Source: Acidimicrobiaceae bacterium (GTDB lineage Bacteria > Actinomycetota > Acidimicrobiia > Acidimicrobiales > Aldehydirespiratoraceae). Taken from it: 44,229 bases of DNA. The position numbers were made by a program, and so were the translations under genes. The stretch spans positions 1 to 44,229 of the forward strand of contig JABIQM010000210.1 in assembly GCA_018699415.1 (NCBI GenBank), in the 5' to 3' direction. The notes under the pieces are model-generated. The model was not told the DNA's origin, made no database searches, and saw only the letters and a list, made by a program, of their open reading frames with translations. Position 1 is the first letter of the stretch. Every line of letters starts with the position of its first letter. This document shows positions 7,150 to 14,817 of this stretch, in pieces.

Positions 7150-8853
7150 CTACTCAGCCCCACGATTTGGGAGTCGAGAATGCCACCACCTGACCAAGAC
7201 GGGGTCATCGATTCCGAAAGCCTGTTGCATCGCCGCGCCGGTCGCGACGACATCGCCCGCTCTCGCGGCCATCGCTGCTGCCATCCATGCGCCGTCGTCG
7301 GCCGGAATCGGAAGCTCAGCGAGCCGCGAGGCACTCACTCGCAGCGCGTTGGCGCTCAGGGCAGTGCCACTGGCCGCCTGGGCAAGCAGTGCTGAGGTGA
7401 CTGGACAGGTCAGTAGAGCAGCGATCCGCCACACGTCGTCTGGGTCGTGGGGCTCAACGGTGACAACCGGTGTGCAGGGCACAAATACCCCATCCTGGTC
7501 GGCGATCGCCTCAACGGTTGGTGTCTGGCTGGCGACAAGCACCTTCGGCCGAAGCCGGGCCGTCACCCAGTCACGAATATCGTCGGCCACAAGTTCCAGC
7601 ACCACAGCGGGGTGTAACCATGCTCGCTTGTCGTAGCGGCACGATGTAGTCCCCCACCGGTTTACCAGCGGGTCGATGAGGCCTGACGTAATCAGCTTCA
7701 CCGCAGTGTGCTCGTCCTCCTTAACAGCGTGGCGAAGACCGTAGAACTGGTCACGGAATCCTGCGGTGGTCACCGCAAGATCGCCGAGCGTGCCGGCAAC
7801 AGCGATCTCACGAACAGTAGGCACGCCACGAGCGGGAGCAAGCAATGGCGCCCAGCTCTTCGGCGACGGCAACGAGACGACTCCACTTTCAGACGCAGGC
7901 ACGCCGCCGAAGACAGTCACTTCGCCGCTACTCCCCTCCCGACCAATGAGCGCCACGGTGTCGATAGCGGCATCAAATCGGCGGGCATCATCGATCCAGA
8001 TCCGCTCAACCGGAGCGGTGGCGGCCAGACGAGCACGCACGGGCCCGGCATCAGAGGCGCCCAGCACTGAGTCGGGTTGAATCAGCGCCCATACGCCACC
8101 GGCCACGAGTCCGTCGACCGCTGCCAGCATGAACGCTGCCGCTGTGTCGACATAGCGACCAACACCCGGCCACCGGTTCGCCAGATTGCGGCGTTCGGAA
8201 GTGGCTCGGGCGGTGGTCCCCTTCAACTGGGACAGGAAAGGCGGATTGCCGATCACCAGATCCGCACTAGGAACCTTGACCGTCGGACCGAGATAGTCGA
8301 CGACCTGAAGATTCGCAGACGGCGGCTCGATACCTCCGGACCAGATGGTCAGCGCCGCTCGCGTGGCCGCGACTGCCATTGGATCGATATCGCAGCCATG
8401 GAGTCGGCTGACAACCTCGGTAGGTGGCGCCTTGAGGCGCTCGGCGGCCGCAAGGAGAAACACCCCGCCCCCAACCGCCGGATCAACCACGACGATTTCA
8501 ACGTGTGGCCGATCAAGCAACTCAATGGCGAGGCCGGCGACCTCGCCCGCAAGCGCAGGATCGGTGTGATGAACGCCGCCTCGGCGTCGGTCGCTCGCCG
8601 ATAGGAGTGCCTCACGCACAAAACCAATCAGCCAGGGACCTGCTTCGAAGAGAAACTTCTCATCCGCCTCAACGGCAAGAACCTCAGGTGAAGGAGCACT
8701 GGCCTTCCCATCGAGAATGAAGTCCACGACAAGGCCGCGAACTGTTGCGGCCCGCGTCGTCACCGCCGCGAGAGCAGCGGCATGGTCAGCGGTCGCGACT
8801 TCTACGACCCTCCGCAGATACGCGTCGACCGATCGGCCGGACGCGATCAACAC
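7150..8853 (-). CDS. N6-adenine DNA methyltransferase (Eco57I/N6-Mtase-like), orphan
   Basis: 567 residues. The SAM-binding motif I region reads 'VVDPAVGGGVFLLAAAERL' (residues ~143-161) and the catalytic motif IV is 'LVIGNPPFLSQLKG' (NPPF, residue ~212), the gamma-class order of N6-adenine methyltransferases. 'CDIDPMAVAATRAAL' is the acidic motif II. The C-terminal ~250 residues would hold the target-recognition domain. I see no endonuclease motif at the N-terminus and no restriction gene beside it, so it looks like a solitary methylase; a type IIG relic is an alternative. GTG start at 8853, 4 bp after the helicase stop, without a clear ribosome site, suggests translational coupling. It ends just upstream of the metX SAM-responsive leader. 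Confidence 0.85.
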   Translation of the reverse strand: MLIASGRSVDAYLRRVVEVATADHAAALAAVTTRAATVRGLVVDFILDGKASAPSPEVLAVEADEKFLFEAGPWLIGFVREALLSASDRRRGGVHHTDPALAGEVAGLAIELLDRPHVEIVVVDPAVGGGVFLLAAAERLKAPPTEVVSRLHGCDIDPMAVAATRAALTIWSGGIEPPSANLQVVDYLGPTVKVPSADLVIGNPPFLSQLKGTTARATSERRNLANRWPGVGRYVDTAAAFMLAAVDGLVAGGVWALIQPDSVLGASDAGPVRARLAATAPVERIWIDDARRFDAAIDTVALIGREGSSGEVTVFGGVPASESGVVSLPSPKSWAPLLAPARGVPTVREIAVAGTLGDLAVTTAGFRDQFYGLRHAVKEDEHTAVKLITSGLIDPLVNRWGTTSCRYDKRAWLHPAVVLELVADDIRDWVTARLRPKVLVASQTPTVEAIADQDGVFVPCTPVVTVEPHDPDDVWRIAALLTCPVTSALLAQAASGTALSANALRVSASRLAELPIPADDGAWMAAAMAARAGDVVATGAAMQQAFGIDDPVLVRWWHSRLPNRGAE

Positions 8854-8857
8854 CGAA

Positions 8858-10030
8858 TCAGGCGGACTCGGGATCCCATTCCGCCAAGTTCTTGAGACGG
8901 ACGTCGTTCGAGAACATCTCCACGATCGGCATGATCACGTCGATTCGCTTCTGAAGACGCTTGATCTCTAGTTCCTCGTCCCACATTGAGAGCGTGACCA
9001 CGAGGCCCTTCTCCCCAGCACGCGCCGTGCGACCGGCACGGTGCAGGTAGGTCTTGTGATCACCTGGCGGGTCATACTGGATGACCACATCGACTTCGTC
9101 AACATGGATGCCACGCGCCGCTACGTCAGTGGCCACGAGGGTATTAAGCTTGCCGTCGCTGAAGTCACGCAGCGACTTCTCGCGGCTGGTCTGGCGGAGA
9201 TCACCATGGATTGGAGCGGCGTTGATACCCAAGTCCTTCAGGTCACCAGCGAGTCGGTCAGCCATGGCCTTGGTGCGGGTGAACATGATGGTTCGGTCAG
9301 CTGATTCGGCAATCGTTGCCGCCACCTTCGACTTGTCCATCCTGTGGACCATGACGAAACGGTGGGTCATCTCCTCGACCGTGACATCTTCGCCAGCAAC
9401 CTCGTGCATAGTCGGATCGGTCTGGTAGCGACGAATCAGCGAATTGACGACACCATCGAGTGTGGCCGAGAACAACAGCGTCTGATGCACGGCTTCGACG
9501 TTGCGAAGGATCCACTCGACCTGAGGAAGAAACCCCATGTCGGCCATGCGGTCTGCCTCATCGATGATCACATGGCCAACCTGGCTGACCGTGATCTCCT
9601 TGCGTTCAATCAGGTCGATCATGCGTCCCGGAGTAGCCACGACCAGATCGATTCCCTTCTTCAAGGTCTCGATCTGCTTCTCGATCGGGGCACCGCCATA
9701 AATAGCGAGAGTGGTGCGGCCGACTGCCTTGGCAGCGGGTGTGAGCTCATCGCACACCTGGTTAGCCAGTTCACGAGTTGGCACCAGCACAAGCCCCGTG
9801 GGCTCACAGGGCTCAGCCTTCGCCATCTTCTGAAGTACGGGAAGTCCGAAAGCGAGGGTCTTACCGGATCCAGTCTTGGCCTTGCCGCAGACATCACGTC
9901 CGGCGAGTGCATCAGGAATAGTGAGGGCTTGAACGGGGAACGGGTTGGTAATTCCTCGTGCAGACAAGGCGGCGACAATCTTGTCGTCCAGGCCCAAGTC
10001 CGCGAAGGTCGTTGTTTCAGCGGTGGTCAT
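8858..10030 (-). CDS. DEAD-box ATP-dependent RNA helicase
   Basis: 390 residues with all core motifs in order: Q motif region ('TFADLGLDDKIVAAL', 'PFPVQ'), Walker A 'AKTGSGKT', Ia 'PTRELANQV', Ib 'TPGRMIDL', II 'DEAD', III 'SAT', IV-V 'VATDVAARGIHVDEVD' and VI 'HRAGRTARAG'. These enzymes unwind short RNA duplexes and act in ribosome assembly, cold adaptation or mRNA decay. It is almost only the helicase core: there is no long C-terminal RNA-binding extension such as DeaD or SrmB carry. It is followed within 4 bp by the methyltransferase gene. The ATG at 10030 is the first start in frame. Confidence 0.95.
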   Translation of the reverse strand: MTTAETTTFADLGLDDKIVAALSARGITNPFPVQALTIPDALAGRDVCGKAKTGSGKTLAFGLPVLQKMAKAEPCEPTGLVLVPTRELANQVCDELTPAAKAVGRTTLAIYGGAPIEKQIETLKKGIDLVVATPGRMIDLIERKEITVSQVGHVIIDEADRMADMGFLPQVEWILRNVEAVHQTLLFSATLDGVVNSLIRRYQTDPTMHEVAGEDVTVEEMTHRFVMVHRMDKSKVAATIAESADRTIMFTRTKAMADRLAGDLKDLGINAAPIHGDLRQTSREKSLRDFSDGKLNTLVATDVAARGIHVDEVDVVIQYDPPGDHKTYLHRAGRTARAGEKGLVVTLSMWDEELEIKRLQKRIDVIMPIVEMFSNDVRLKNLAEWDPESA

Positions 10031-10118
10031 CTATCTACAAACGTCTGTGAGTCGGTACCGGAAGGAGGGTCCGACCGATCGGTGGTGTTGAAGGCCATAG
10101 CCAGTCAACATTGCAAGG

Positions 10119-10430
10119 CTACCGGCCAGGCTGCCGCGTAGGGCCGACGCGCCCATTGCTGACAACCACACCCTCGGCGCGAAGGCGACAAGCCTGCTCC
10201 ACTTCATGGTCAACGAGCAGCTTGCCCGACGCCGAGATCACCCTCCACCATGGGAACCCGGCACCGCTCCCGCGCCGCAACAAAGAGCCGACTGCTCGAG
10301 CAGCGCCGGGATACCCGGCTTCTACCGCTACTTCGCCATAGGTGACGAGGTCGCCAGGCTCAAGGCCGTCAAGGACACCGGCAGCAGCCCGTTCGAAGTC
10401 GGTCCAAGTTGATCGGTCGAGTGGGTCCAT
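10119..10430 (-). CDS. Alkyltransferase-like protein (MGMT fold, no active-site Cys)
   Basis: 103 residues, matching the C-terminal DNA-binding domain of O6-alkylguanine-DNA alkyltransferase. 'LVTYGEVAVEAGYPGAARAVGSLL' region contains the helix-turn-helix with the Arg finger (ARAVG). The active site is normally PCHRV; here it is 'FPWWRVI', so the acceptor cysteine is Trp, and the following His of PWHR-type ATL proteins is also Trp. ATL proteins bind O6-alkylguanine without repairing it and channel the lesion to nucleotide excision repair. It lies 88 bp ahead of the RNA helicase on the same strand. Lack of Cys makes alkyl transfer impossible; lesion recognition is inferred from the family. Confidence 0.88.
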   Translation of the reverse strand: MDPLDRSTWTDFERAAAGVLDGLEPGDLVTYGEVAVEAGYPGAARAVGSLLRRGSGAGFPWWRVISASGKLLVDHEVEQACRLRAEGVVVSNGRVGPTRQPGR

Positions 10431-10518
10431 GAGAATTCAGCGGGGCTCGGCCATGAGTTCGCAGGCGCAGCATGCTCGCAACGCGAGACGCTAGCTGCCC
10501 GGCCCATTCGACACCGAC

Positions 10519-11991
10519 TCAGCCCGGTGGGAACAGAATTTGACTCAAGTCGATCGCAGCATCTCCTGTAGCGACATCGGTCCATGTGTCGTCGACGTAC
10601 TGGATAATTCCCATGCGCCCAGCGCAGACAGGTGTGAACGCTGGCGAACGTCCACAGTGCTGGTCACCGGCTTGCGTCGGAACCGGCGCACCAGGGTTTC
10701 GTAGTGAATCGTTGACTGCGTCGTACGAGAAGTCGCCATCGGCTCGACTCAGCGCCCGCGTAATCGACAGCATGGCCACGACCGCGGCTTCAACACCGGT
10801 ATCGCCGACATGACCAGGCTGAAGAGATTCACCGAGGATCGCCGAGATGGTTGCGTATCCCGACGCAACCGTTTGTTCAAATGGGTTGAATCCGTTGGTG
10901 GCGAAGTGCCAGTTGGCCGGGATCTCAAACCCTTCTTGCACTTCTGCCAGAGCAGCCCGTGCTCCAGGCCGAAGACAGGTGCCGGCCGAAATGACGATGT
11001 TTGCAGTGCCATTGATGCCTAGGGCGGCCAACCCCCCGGCGGCGACAACACAATCGGGTTCGTCAAGACCAAGAATGAGTAGATCGGCATCCAACGCCCC
11101 CACCCCATCAAGCGCCGACTCAAGTCGAGAAGCGCTGGTATTCGACGTGATCCACACCGGCTCGAGCTCCACCCCAGCAGCGGCAAACATCGGCTCCAGC
11201 ATGGTAAACCCGTCGCGGCCAGCGACATTGTCGGTGAAGAGGCCCACTGCCGATTTGAGCTCGAGCGACAGCGCCCAGATCCCCATGCCCCCTGTGGTGA
11301 GCATGCCGGCGAGGTACGATGTCGTCGTTAAGGTCGTGAGCTCGGCGACGCTTCCTGGGCTGGCGACCAGCACCGGCTTCTTGTCAGCCAGCGCGTCGTA
11401 CAAGTCGGTATTTCCGATGCTCGTCTGTGAAACAACCACAACCAACTTGTCATCAGCAGCCAAGCCAACCTCACAGCTGATCTCGACTTCGATCTCGGCC
11501 GCGGTCTCTGGATCGACTGCGGTCTCTACACGCGGGACTGAAGGGTCACAACTCACCAACTCCAGCGGCCTGCCATCTACGCCGCCGAGATGCTCGTTGA
11601 TGTAGTCGATCGCAGCCCTGGCAGCGGGCAGGTGTTGAGGGGACAGTTCGGCGTCGTGCACGTAGCCGAACAGAATCGGGTCACCAGTCGCCTCGATGCC
11701 AGGTCCGTTCGTGAACTCCGCGGCCCATCGCGTCAGCTCGTCGAGATGATCGAGTGAGTATTTCGACTCGTCAACCATGTCCATCTCATCCACTTCGACC
11801 TCTATGACGTCAGCCGCGGTTTCATTCGCAGCAACCGTCGTGTCATCGGCCGACTCGTCATCGGGAGAAGCATCACGGCTATCCCCCACTCCACCGCCTG
11901 AACATGCGCTCACGGTCAGGGCGCCAACAACCAATAGGGCGAATAGCCATCGCGGTTGAGTCGCGCGGTCGAGCACAGTCATATCCGCCAT
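10519..11991 (-). CDS. ABC-type substrate-binding lipoprotein (branched-chain amino acid type, periplasmic-binding fold I)
   Basis: 490 residues. The N-terminus has a signal peptide ending in the lipobox 'LTVSAC' (Cys ~30), followed by a ~50-residue acidic Ser/Asp/Glu-rich linker. From residue ~100 on the order 'GDPILFGYVHDAEL', 'ARAAIDYINEHLGGVDGRPLEL', 'VVVVSQTS' and 'VLVASPGS' follows the LivK-type fold I binding proteins. It should sit anchored to the outer face of the membrane and bind a small ligand. No permease or ATPase gene is nearby, so it is an orphan receptor or works with a transporter encoded elsewhere. ATG 11991 has AGGA five bases upstream. The divergent serine hydrolase starts 53 bp away. 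Confidence 0.85.
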   Translation of the reverse strand: MADMTVLDRATQPRWLFALLVVGALTVSACSGGGVGDSRDASPDDESADDTTVAANETAADVIEVEVDEMDMVDESKYSLDHLDELTRWAAEFTNGPGIEATGDPILFGYVHDAELSPQHLPAARAAIDYINEHLGGVDGRPLELVSCDPSVPRVETAVDPETAAEIEVEISCEVGLAADDKLVVVVSQTSIGNTDLYDALADKKPVLVASPGSVAELTTLTTTSYLAGMLTTGGMGIWALSLELKSAVGLFTDNVAGRDGFTMLEPMFAAAGVELEPVWITSNTSASRLESALDGVGALDADLLILGLDEPDCVVAAGGLAALGINGTANIVISAGTCLRPGARAALAEVQEGFEIPANWHFATNGFNPFEQTVASGYATISAILGESLQPGHVGDTGVEAAVVAMLSITRALSRADGDFSYDAVNDSLRNPGAPVPTQAGDQHCGRSPAFTPVCAGRMGIIQYVDDTWTDVATGDAAIDLSQILFPPG

Positions 11992-12044
11992 TGATCCTAC
12001 GCATTGTTATCAAGCAGCGGGTATCTCCCACCTAGCCTGTCCAC

Positions 12045-12845
12045 ATGTCCGTCCTCGACCAGCTCGAATCCTGGCCCGTTGCGACCTGCGCCGCAGCTCT
12101 TGTCCGCGGCGATGAGTTAGTGGACACCTGGGGCCCAACCACTCAAGCATTTCCGCTTGCATCTGTGACCAAGCTTCTGACCGCCCTGGCCGCGCTCGTC
12201 GCCCACGAAGAAGGGACTCTCGATCTCGACGCCGAGATCTGGGACGGTGCCACAGTCGCCGACCTGCTGGCCCATAGCGCCGGGATCGCTGCCCACGAGC
12301 CAACTCGCGTCAGCGACCTTCGGCAGCGTCGCACATACTCAACCGTCGCCTACGACCTCATCGCCGACGCGATAGCGGCGAGCGCTCGCATGCCGTTTGA
12401 TGACTACATTTTCGAAGCCGTCTTCGCTCCGCTTGGACGACAGCACCGACCATTCGTCAGTTCTGCTGGCGCAGGAGGCGTTGCCTCTGTCGATGACCTG
12501 GTCGCAATCATGCAGGCCTGGCGTTCACCGATCCTCGTCGACGAGTCCACGCTCGGACGTGCCCGTCGTCCCCACGTGCCGGAGCTTGCCGGTGTGCTCC
12601 CTGGATTTGGTCGACACGAACCGAACCCGTGGGGTCTCGGTCCGGAGATACGAGGCAACAAGACACCGCACTGGACGGGGCTTCGCAACTCGCCGACCAC
12701 GTTCGGCCATTTCGGGCAGTCAGGAACGATGGTATGGATCGATCCGGTGGCCGACACAACGCTGATAGCCCTGAGCGATGAGCCCTTCGGGTCATGGGCA
12801 TCGGCTGCCTGGCCAGCGTTGGCCGATGCAGTGTTGTTACTCTGA
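12045..12845 (+). CDS. Serine hydrolase of the beta-lactamase / PBP fold
   Basis: 266 residues. 'FPLASVTKLLTALAAL' carries the SxxK catalytic tetrad motif (Ser ~41), 'YSTVAYDLIADAI' gives the YxN-like second motif (Tyr ~98; Asn replaced) and 'GHFGQSGT' gives the HxG third motif. This arrangement matches class C beta-lactamase-related esterases/peptidases. There is no signal peptide, so a cytoplasmic esterase or amidase is more likely than a resistance enzyme. It is shorter than typical AmpC (~360). It is divergent from the binding lipoprotein and followed, after 132 bp, by an APH-fold kinase. Substrate unknown. Confidence 0.85.
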   Translation: MSVLDQLESWPVATCAAALVRGDELVDTWGPTTQAFPLASVTKLLTALAALVAHEEGTLDLDAEIWDGATVADLLAHSAGIAAHEPTRVSDLRQRRTYSTVAYDLIADAIAASARMPFDDYIFEAVFAPLGRQHRPFVSSAGAGGVASVDDLVAIMQAWRSPILVDESTLGRARRPHVPELAGVLPGFGRHEPNPWGLGPEIRGNKTPHWTGLRNSPTTFGHFGQSGTMVWIDPVADTTLIALSDEPFGSWASAAWPALADAVLLL

Positions 12846-12977
12846 CAGCGAGAACCGTTGCATCTCTCGGACGTGTGGCCTAACTCATTGCTTTGTCCGA
12901 CCTAGAACCGCTCATATCCAACATTCCGACGCCGATGGAGCCACCGTTCGCCAGCCGACGAACAATCGGGAGTCTCC

Positions 12978-13976
12978 GTGAGTGAACTTCGCCACAATGC
13001 GATGGCTATAGCCCGGGCGCGTTCTGCGTTGCTTCAGGCGGGCCTGGATTCTACCGTTGCGCTCGAAGCCGCATCTAGCGTCACCAACGAAGTCTGGCTT
13101 ACCCAAGACCATGTCATTCGCGTCAACCGTCGACCCAACCAGCGTCTACGTCGCGAAGCCATCCTGGGCCCATCGCTACCGCCCGAAATCGGCTACCCCA
13201 TGGTGGTCGCCTATGGCGGTCAAATGGGCGCCGACTTCCTCGTGATGAAGCGCGTGGAGGGGCGGCCACTTGCTCACTGCTGGCCCGACATGAACCAAGA
13301 ACAACGCCGCCAAGCGGTGAGCCAACTGGCGACCAAGCTCAAGCGGCTCCATACGACCTCTGGGCCTCCGGACCTACCTGCTATCGACACGCCCCAGATG
13401 CTTCGTAGTGACACGCTCTCACCCGCGATCTCCCTACTCGCCGGCCTCGACCATGCCCGCTCACTCCCTCACGTTGACCGGCGCCTCATGGACGATGTGG
13501 AGCAAATGGTTTTCGCCCTGACGCCGGCTATTGAGCCGTTCGGCAGCGACTTTCTCGTCCACGGCGATCTGACCTTCGAAAACATTCTCTGGGATGGCAC
13601 CCACCTGACTGCTCTGCTCGACTTCGAGTGGTCCCGGACCGCACCCTCCGACGTCGATCTCGATGTCTTCTTGCGTATGTGTTGCTTGCCTCAGTTCCAT
13701 GTTGGCGACAAGTGGCTCGATCGCACGAAGCCCGAAGATTACCAGGATGTGCCCTGGTGGCTCGCAGAGGATTACCCCGCTCTCTTCGCTTTTCCGCGGC
13801 AGCATGATCGGCTTCGCTTGTACGCAATCGCCTACGACTTACGAGACCTCACACTGTTCCCGCCGACGGTGCCTGCGAATCAACTGAGCGAGCACCACTC
13901 GATCAACCGGCTACGCGCTACCGTCCTCGGGCACAGCTACCTCGATCTCCTCGATGCCAGCACTGGAATCGTCTGA
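12978..13976 (+). CDS. Aminoglycoside-phosphotransferase-family small-molecule kinase
   Basis: 332 residues. The catalytic loop 'LVHGDLTFENILWDG' (HGD...N) and the Mg-binding 'ALLDFEWSRTAPSDVDLD' are intact, so this should be an active kinase. The N-lobe 'DHVIRVNRRP' and 'LRREAILG' supplies the ATP-binding Lys/Arg and Glu. Known relatives phosphorylate aminoglycosides, homoserine, choline or macrolides; the substrate cannot be read from sequence. GTG start at 12978 with GGGAG seven bases before it. Its last 66 bp overlap the 3' end of lgt on the other strand. It contrasts with the degenerate APH-like protein at 37913-38503. Confidence 0.88.
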   Translation: MSELRHNAMAIARARSALLQAGLDSTVALEAASSVTNEVWLTQDHVIRVNRRPNQRLRREAILGPSLPPEIGYPMVVAYGGQMGADFLVMKRVEGRPLAHCWPDMNQEQRRQAVSQLATKLKRLHTTSGPPDLPAIDTPQMLRSDTLSPAISLLAGLDHARSLPHVDRRLMDDVEQMVFALTPAIEPFGSDFLVHGDLTFENILWDGTHLTALLDFEWSRTAPSDVDLDVFLRMCCLPQFHVGDKWLDRTKPEDYQDVPWWLAEDYPALFAFPRQHDRLRLYAIAYDLRDLTLFPPTVPANQLSEHHSINRLRATVLGHSYLDLLDASTGIV

Positions 13977-14771
13977 CTCCGCTCCGCGGCGACCACGCAG
14001 AAGAAGCCAACCGCCTGCGAGAAAGATGCCGGTGATGCTCATCCAGATATTGACGCGGACACCAGCGATCTCGCTTGCGTGATCGATGCGAACCGTCTCG
14101 AGCCATAGACGAGCGATGAGATAACCGACGACATACACCGCGAACAAGCCGCCACGCTTGATCTTCTGCATGCGATCGATCCATATAAGAAAGAGCACGA
14201 GGCCGATGTTCCACAAGGATTCGTAAAGGAATGTGGGATGGAATGTCGCGACGTCTGGGTAACCGGCCGCAGCGGCGTAACGAGCATCAATTTCCACGGC
14301 CCAGGGCAGCTCCGACGGGCCGCCAAAGAGTTCCTGATTGAACCAATTGCCCCAACGGCCGATCGCTTGAGCCAGAGGGATGCCGGGAATGATGGCGTCG
14401 AGCATCGAGCCCTTATCCCAATCGTTGCGCCGCATGAGCCACATGGCAGCGAACACGCCAGTGAAGATGCCACCAGGAATCCCCAGCCCGCCTTCCCAAA
14501 TCTTGAACGGCTCAGCCCAACCTTCGTCAAAGCGCCAGTCGGTGAGAACGTGATAGATGCGGGCGCCGACGAGACCCGCAGGGACGGCCCACATTGCGAC
14601 ACTCGCGACCTCATCGGGGCCACCCCCGACGGCACTCCATCTCTTTTGTCCGAGCCAGACCGCAGCCAGAACTCCGAGAGCGATCATGACCCCGTAGGCA
14701 CGCAGCGTCAGTGGTCCAAGTTCAAGGGCCCCACTCGATGGGCTTGGAATCGACGCGATCAGTTGAAGCAT
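13911..14771 (-). CDS. lgt: Prolipoprotein diacylglyceryl transferase
   Basis: 286 residues with about seven membrane helices. The Lgt signature 'GRWGNWFNQELFGGPS' (residues ~138-153) and 'GARIYHVLTDW' are present, as are the conserved 'EGGLGIPGG' and 'PTFLYESLWN'. The enzyme moves diacylglyceryl from phosphatidylglycerol to the lipobox cysteine of secreted lipoproteins, such as the binding protein at 10519 and the L,D-transpeptidase at 17605. The C-terminal tail is acidic and overlaps the kinase gene tail-to-tail by 66 bp. The ATG at 14771 is the first start and gives a normal N-terminus. Confidence 0.95.
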   Translation of the reverse strand: MLQLIASIPSPSSGALELGPLTLRAYGVMIALGVLAAVWLGQKRWSAVGGGPDEVASVAMWAVPAGLVGARIYHVLTDWRFDEGWAEPFKIWEGGLGIPGGIFTGVFAAMWLMRRNDWDKGSMLDAIIPGIPLAQAIGRWGNWFNQELFGGPSELPWAVEIDARYAAAAGYPDVATFHPTFLYESLWNIGLVLFLIWIDRMQKIKRGGLFAVYVVGYLIARLWLETVRIDHASEIAGVRVNIWMSITGIFLAGGWLLLRGRRGAESDDSSAGIEEIEVAVPEDGSA

Positions 14772-14817
14772 GAGCAGAGAATCCTACGACGTCACGTGGC
14801 CTTCCAGTTGTAGCAAG

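Noticed and set aside
6927-7334. 135-codon open frame on the minus strand ahead of metX
   Set aside because: It overlaps the end of the methyltransferase gene in another frame, has no family resemblance and its last part covers the S-box-like element, which explains the sequence better.
12045-12845. Beta-lactamase resistance gene
   Set aside because: The SxxK fold is present, but there is no signal peptide and the second motif lacks the Asn, so an esterase/peptidase-like hydrolase is more likely.
12978-13976. Aminoglycoside resistance kinase
   Set aside because: The APH fold covers many metabolic kinases; nothing here points to aminoglycosides.
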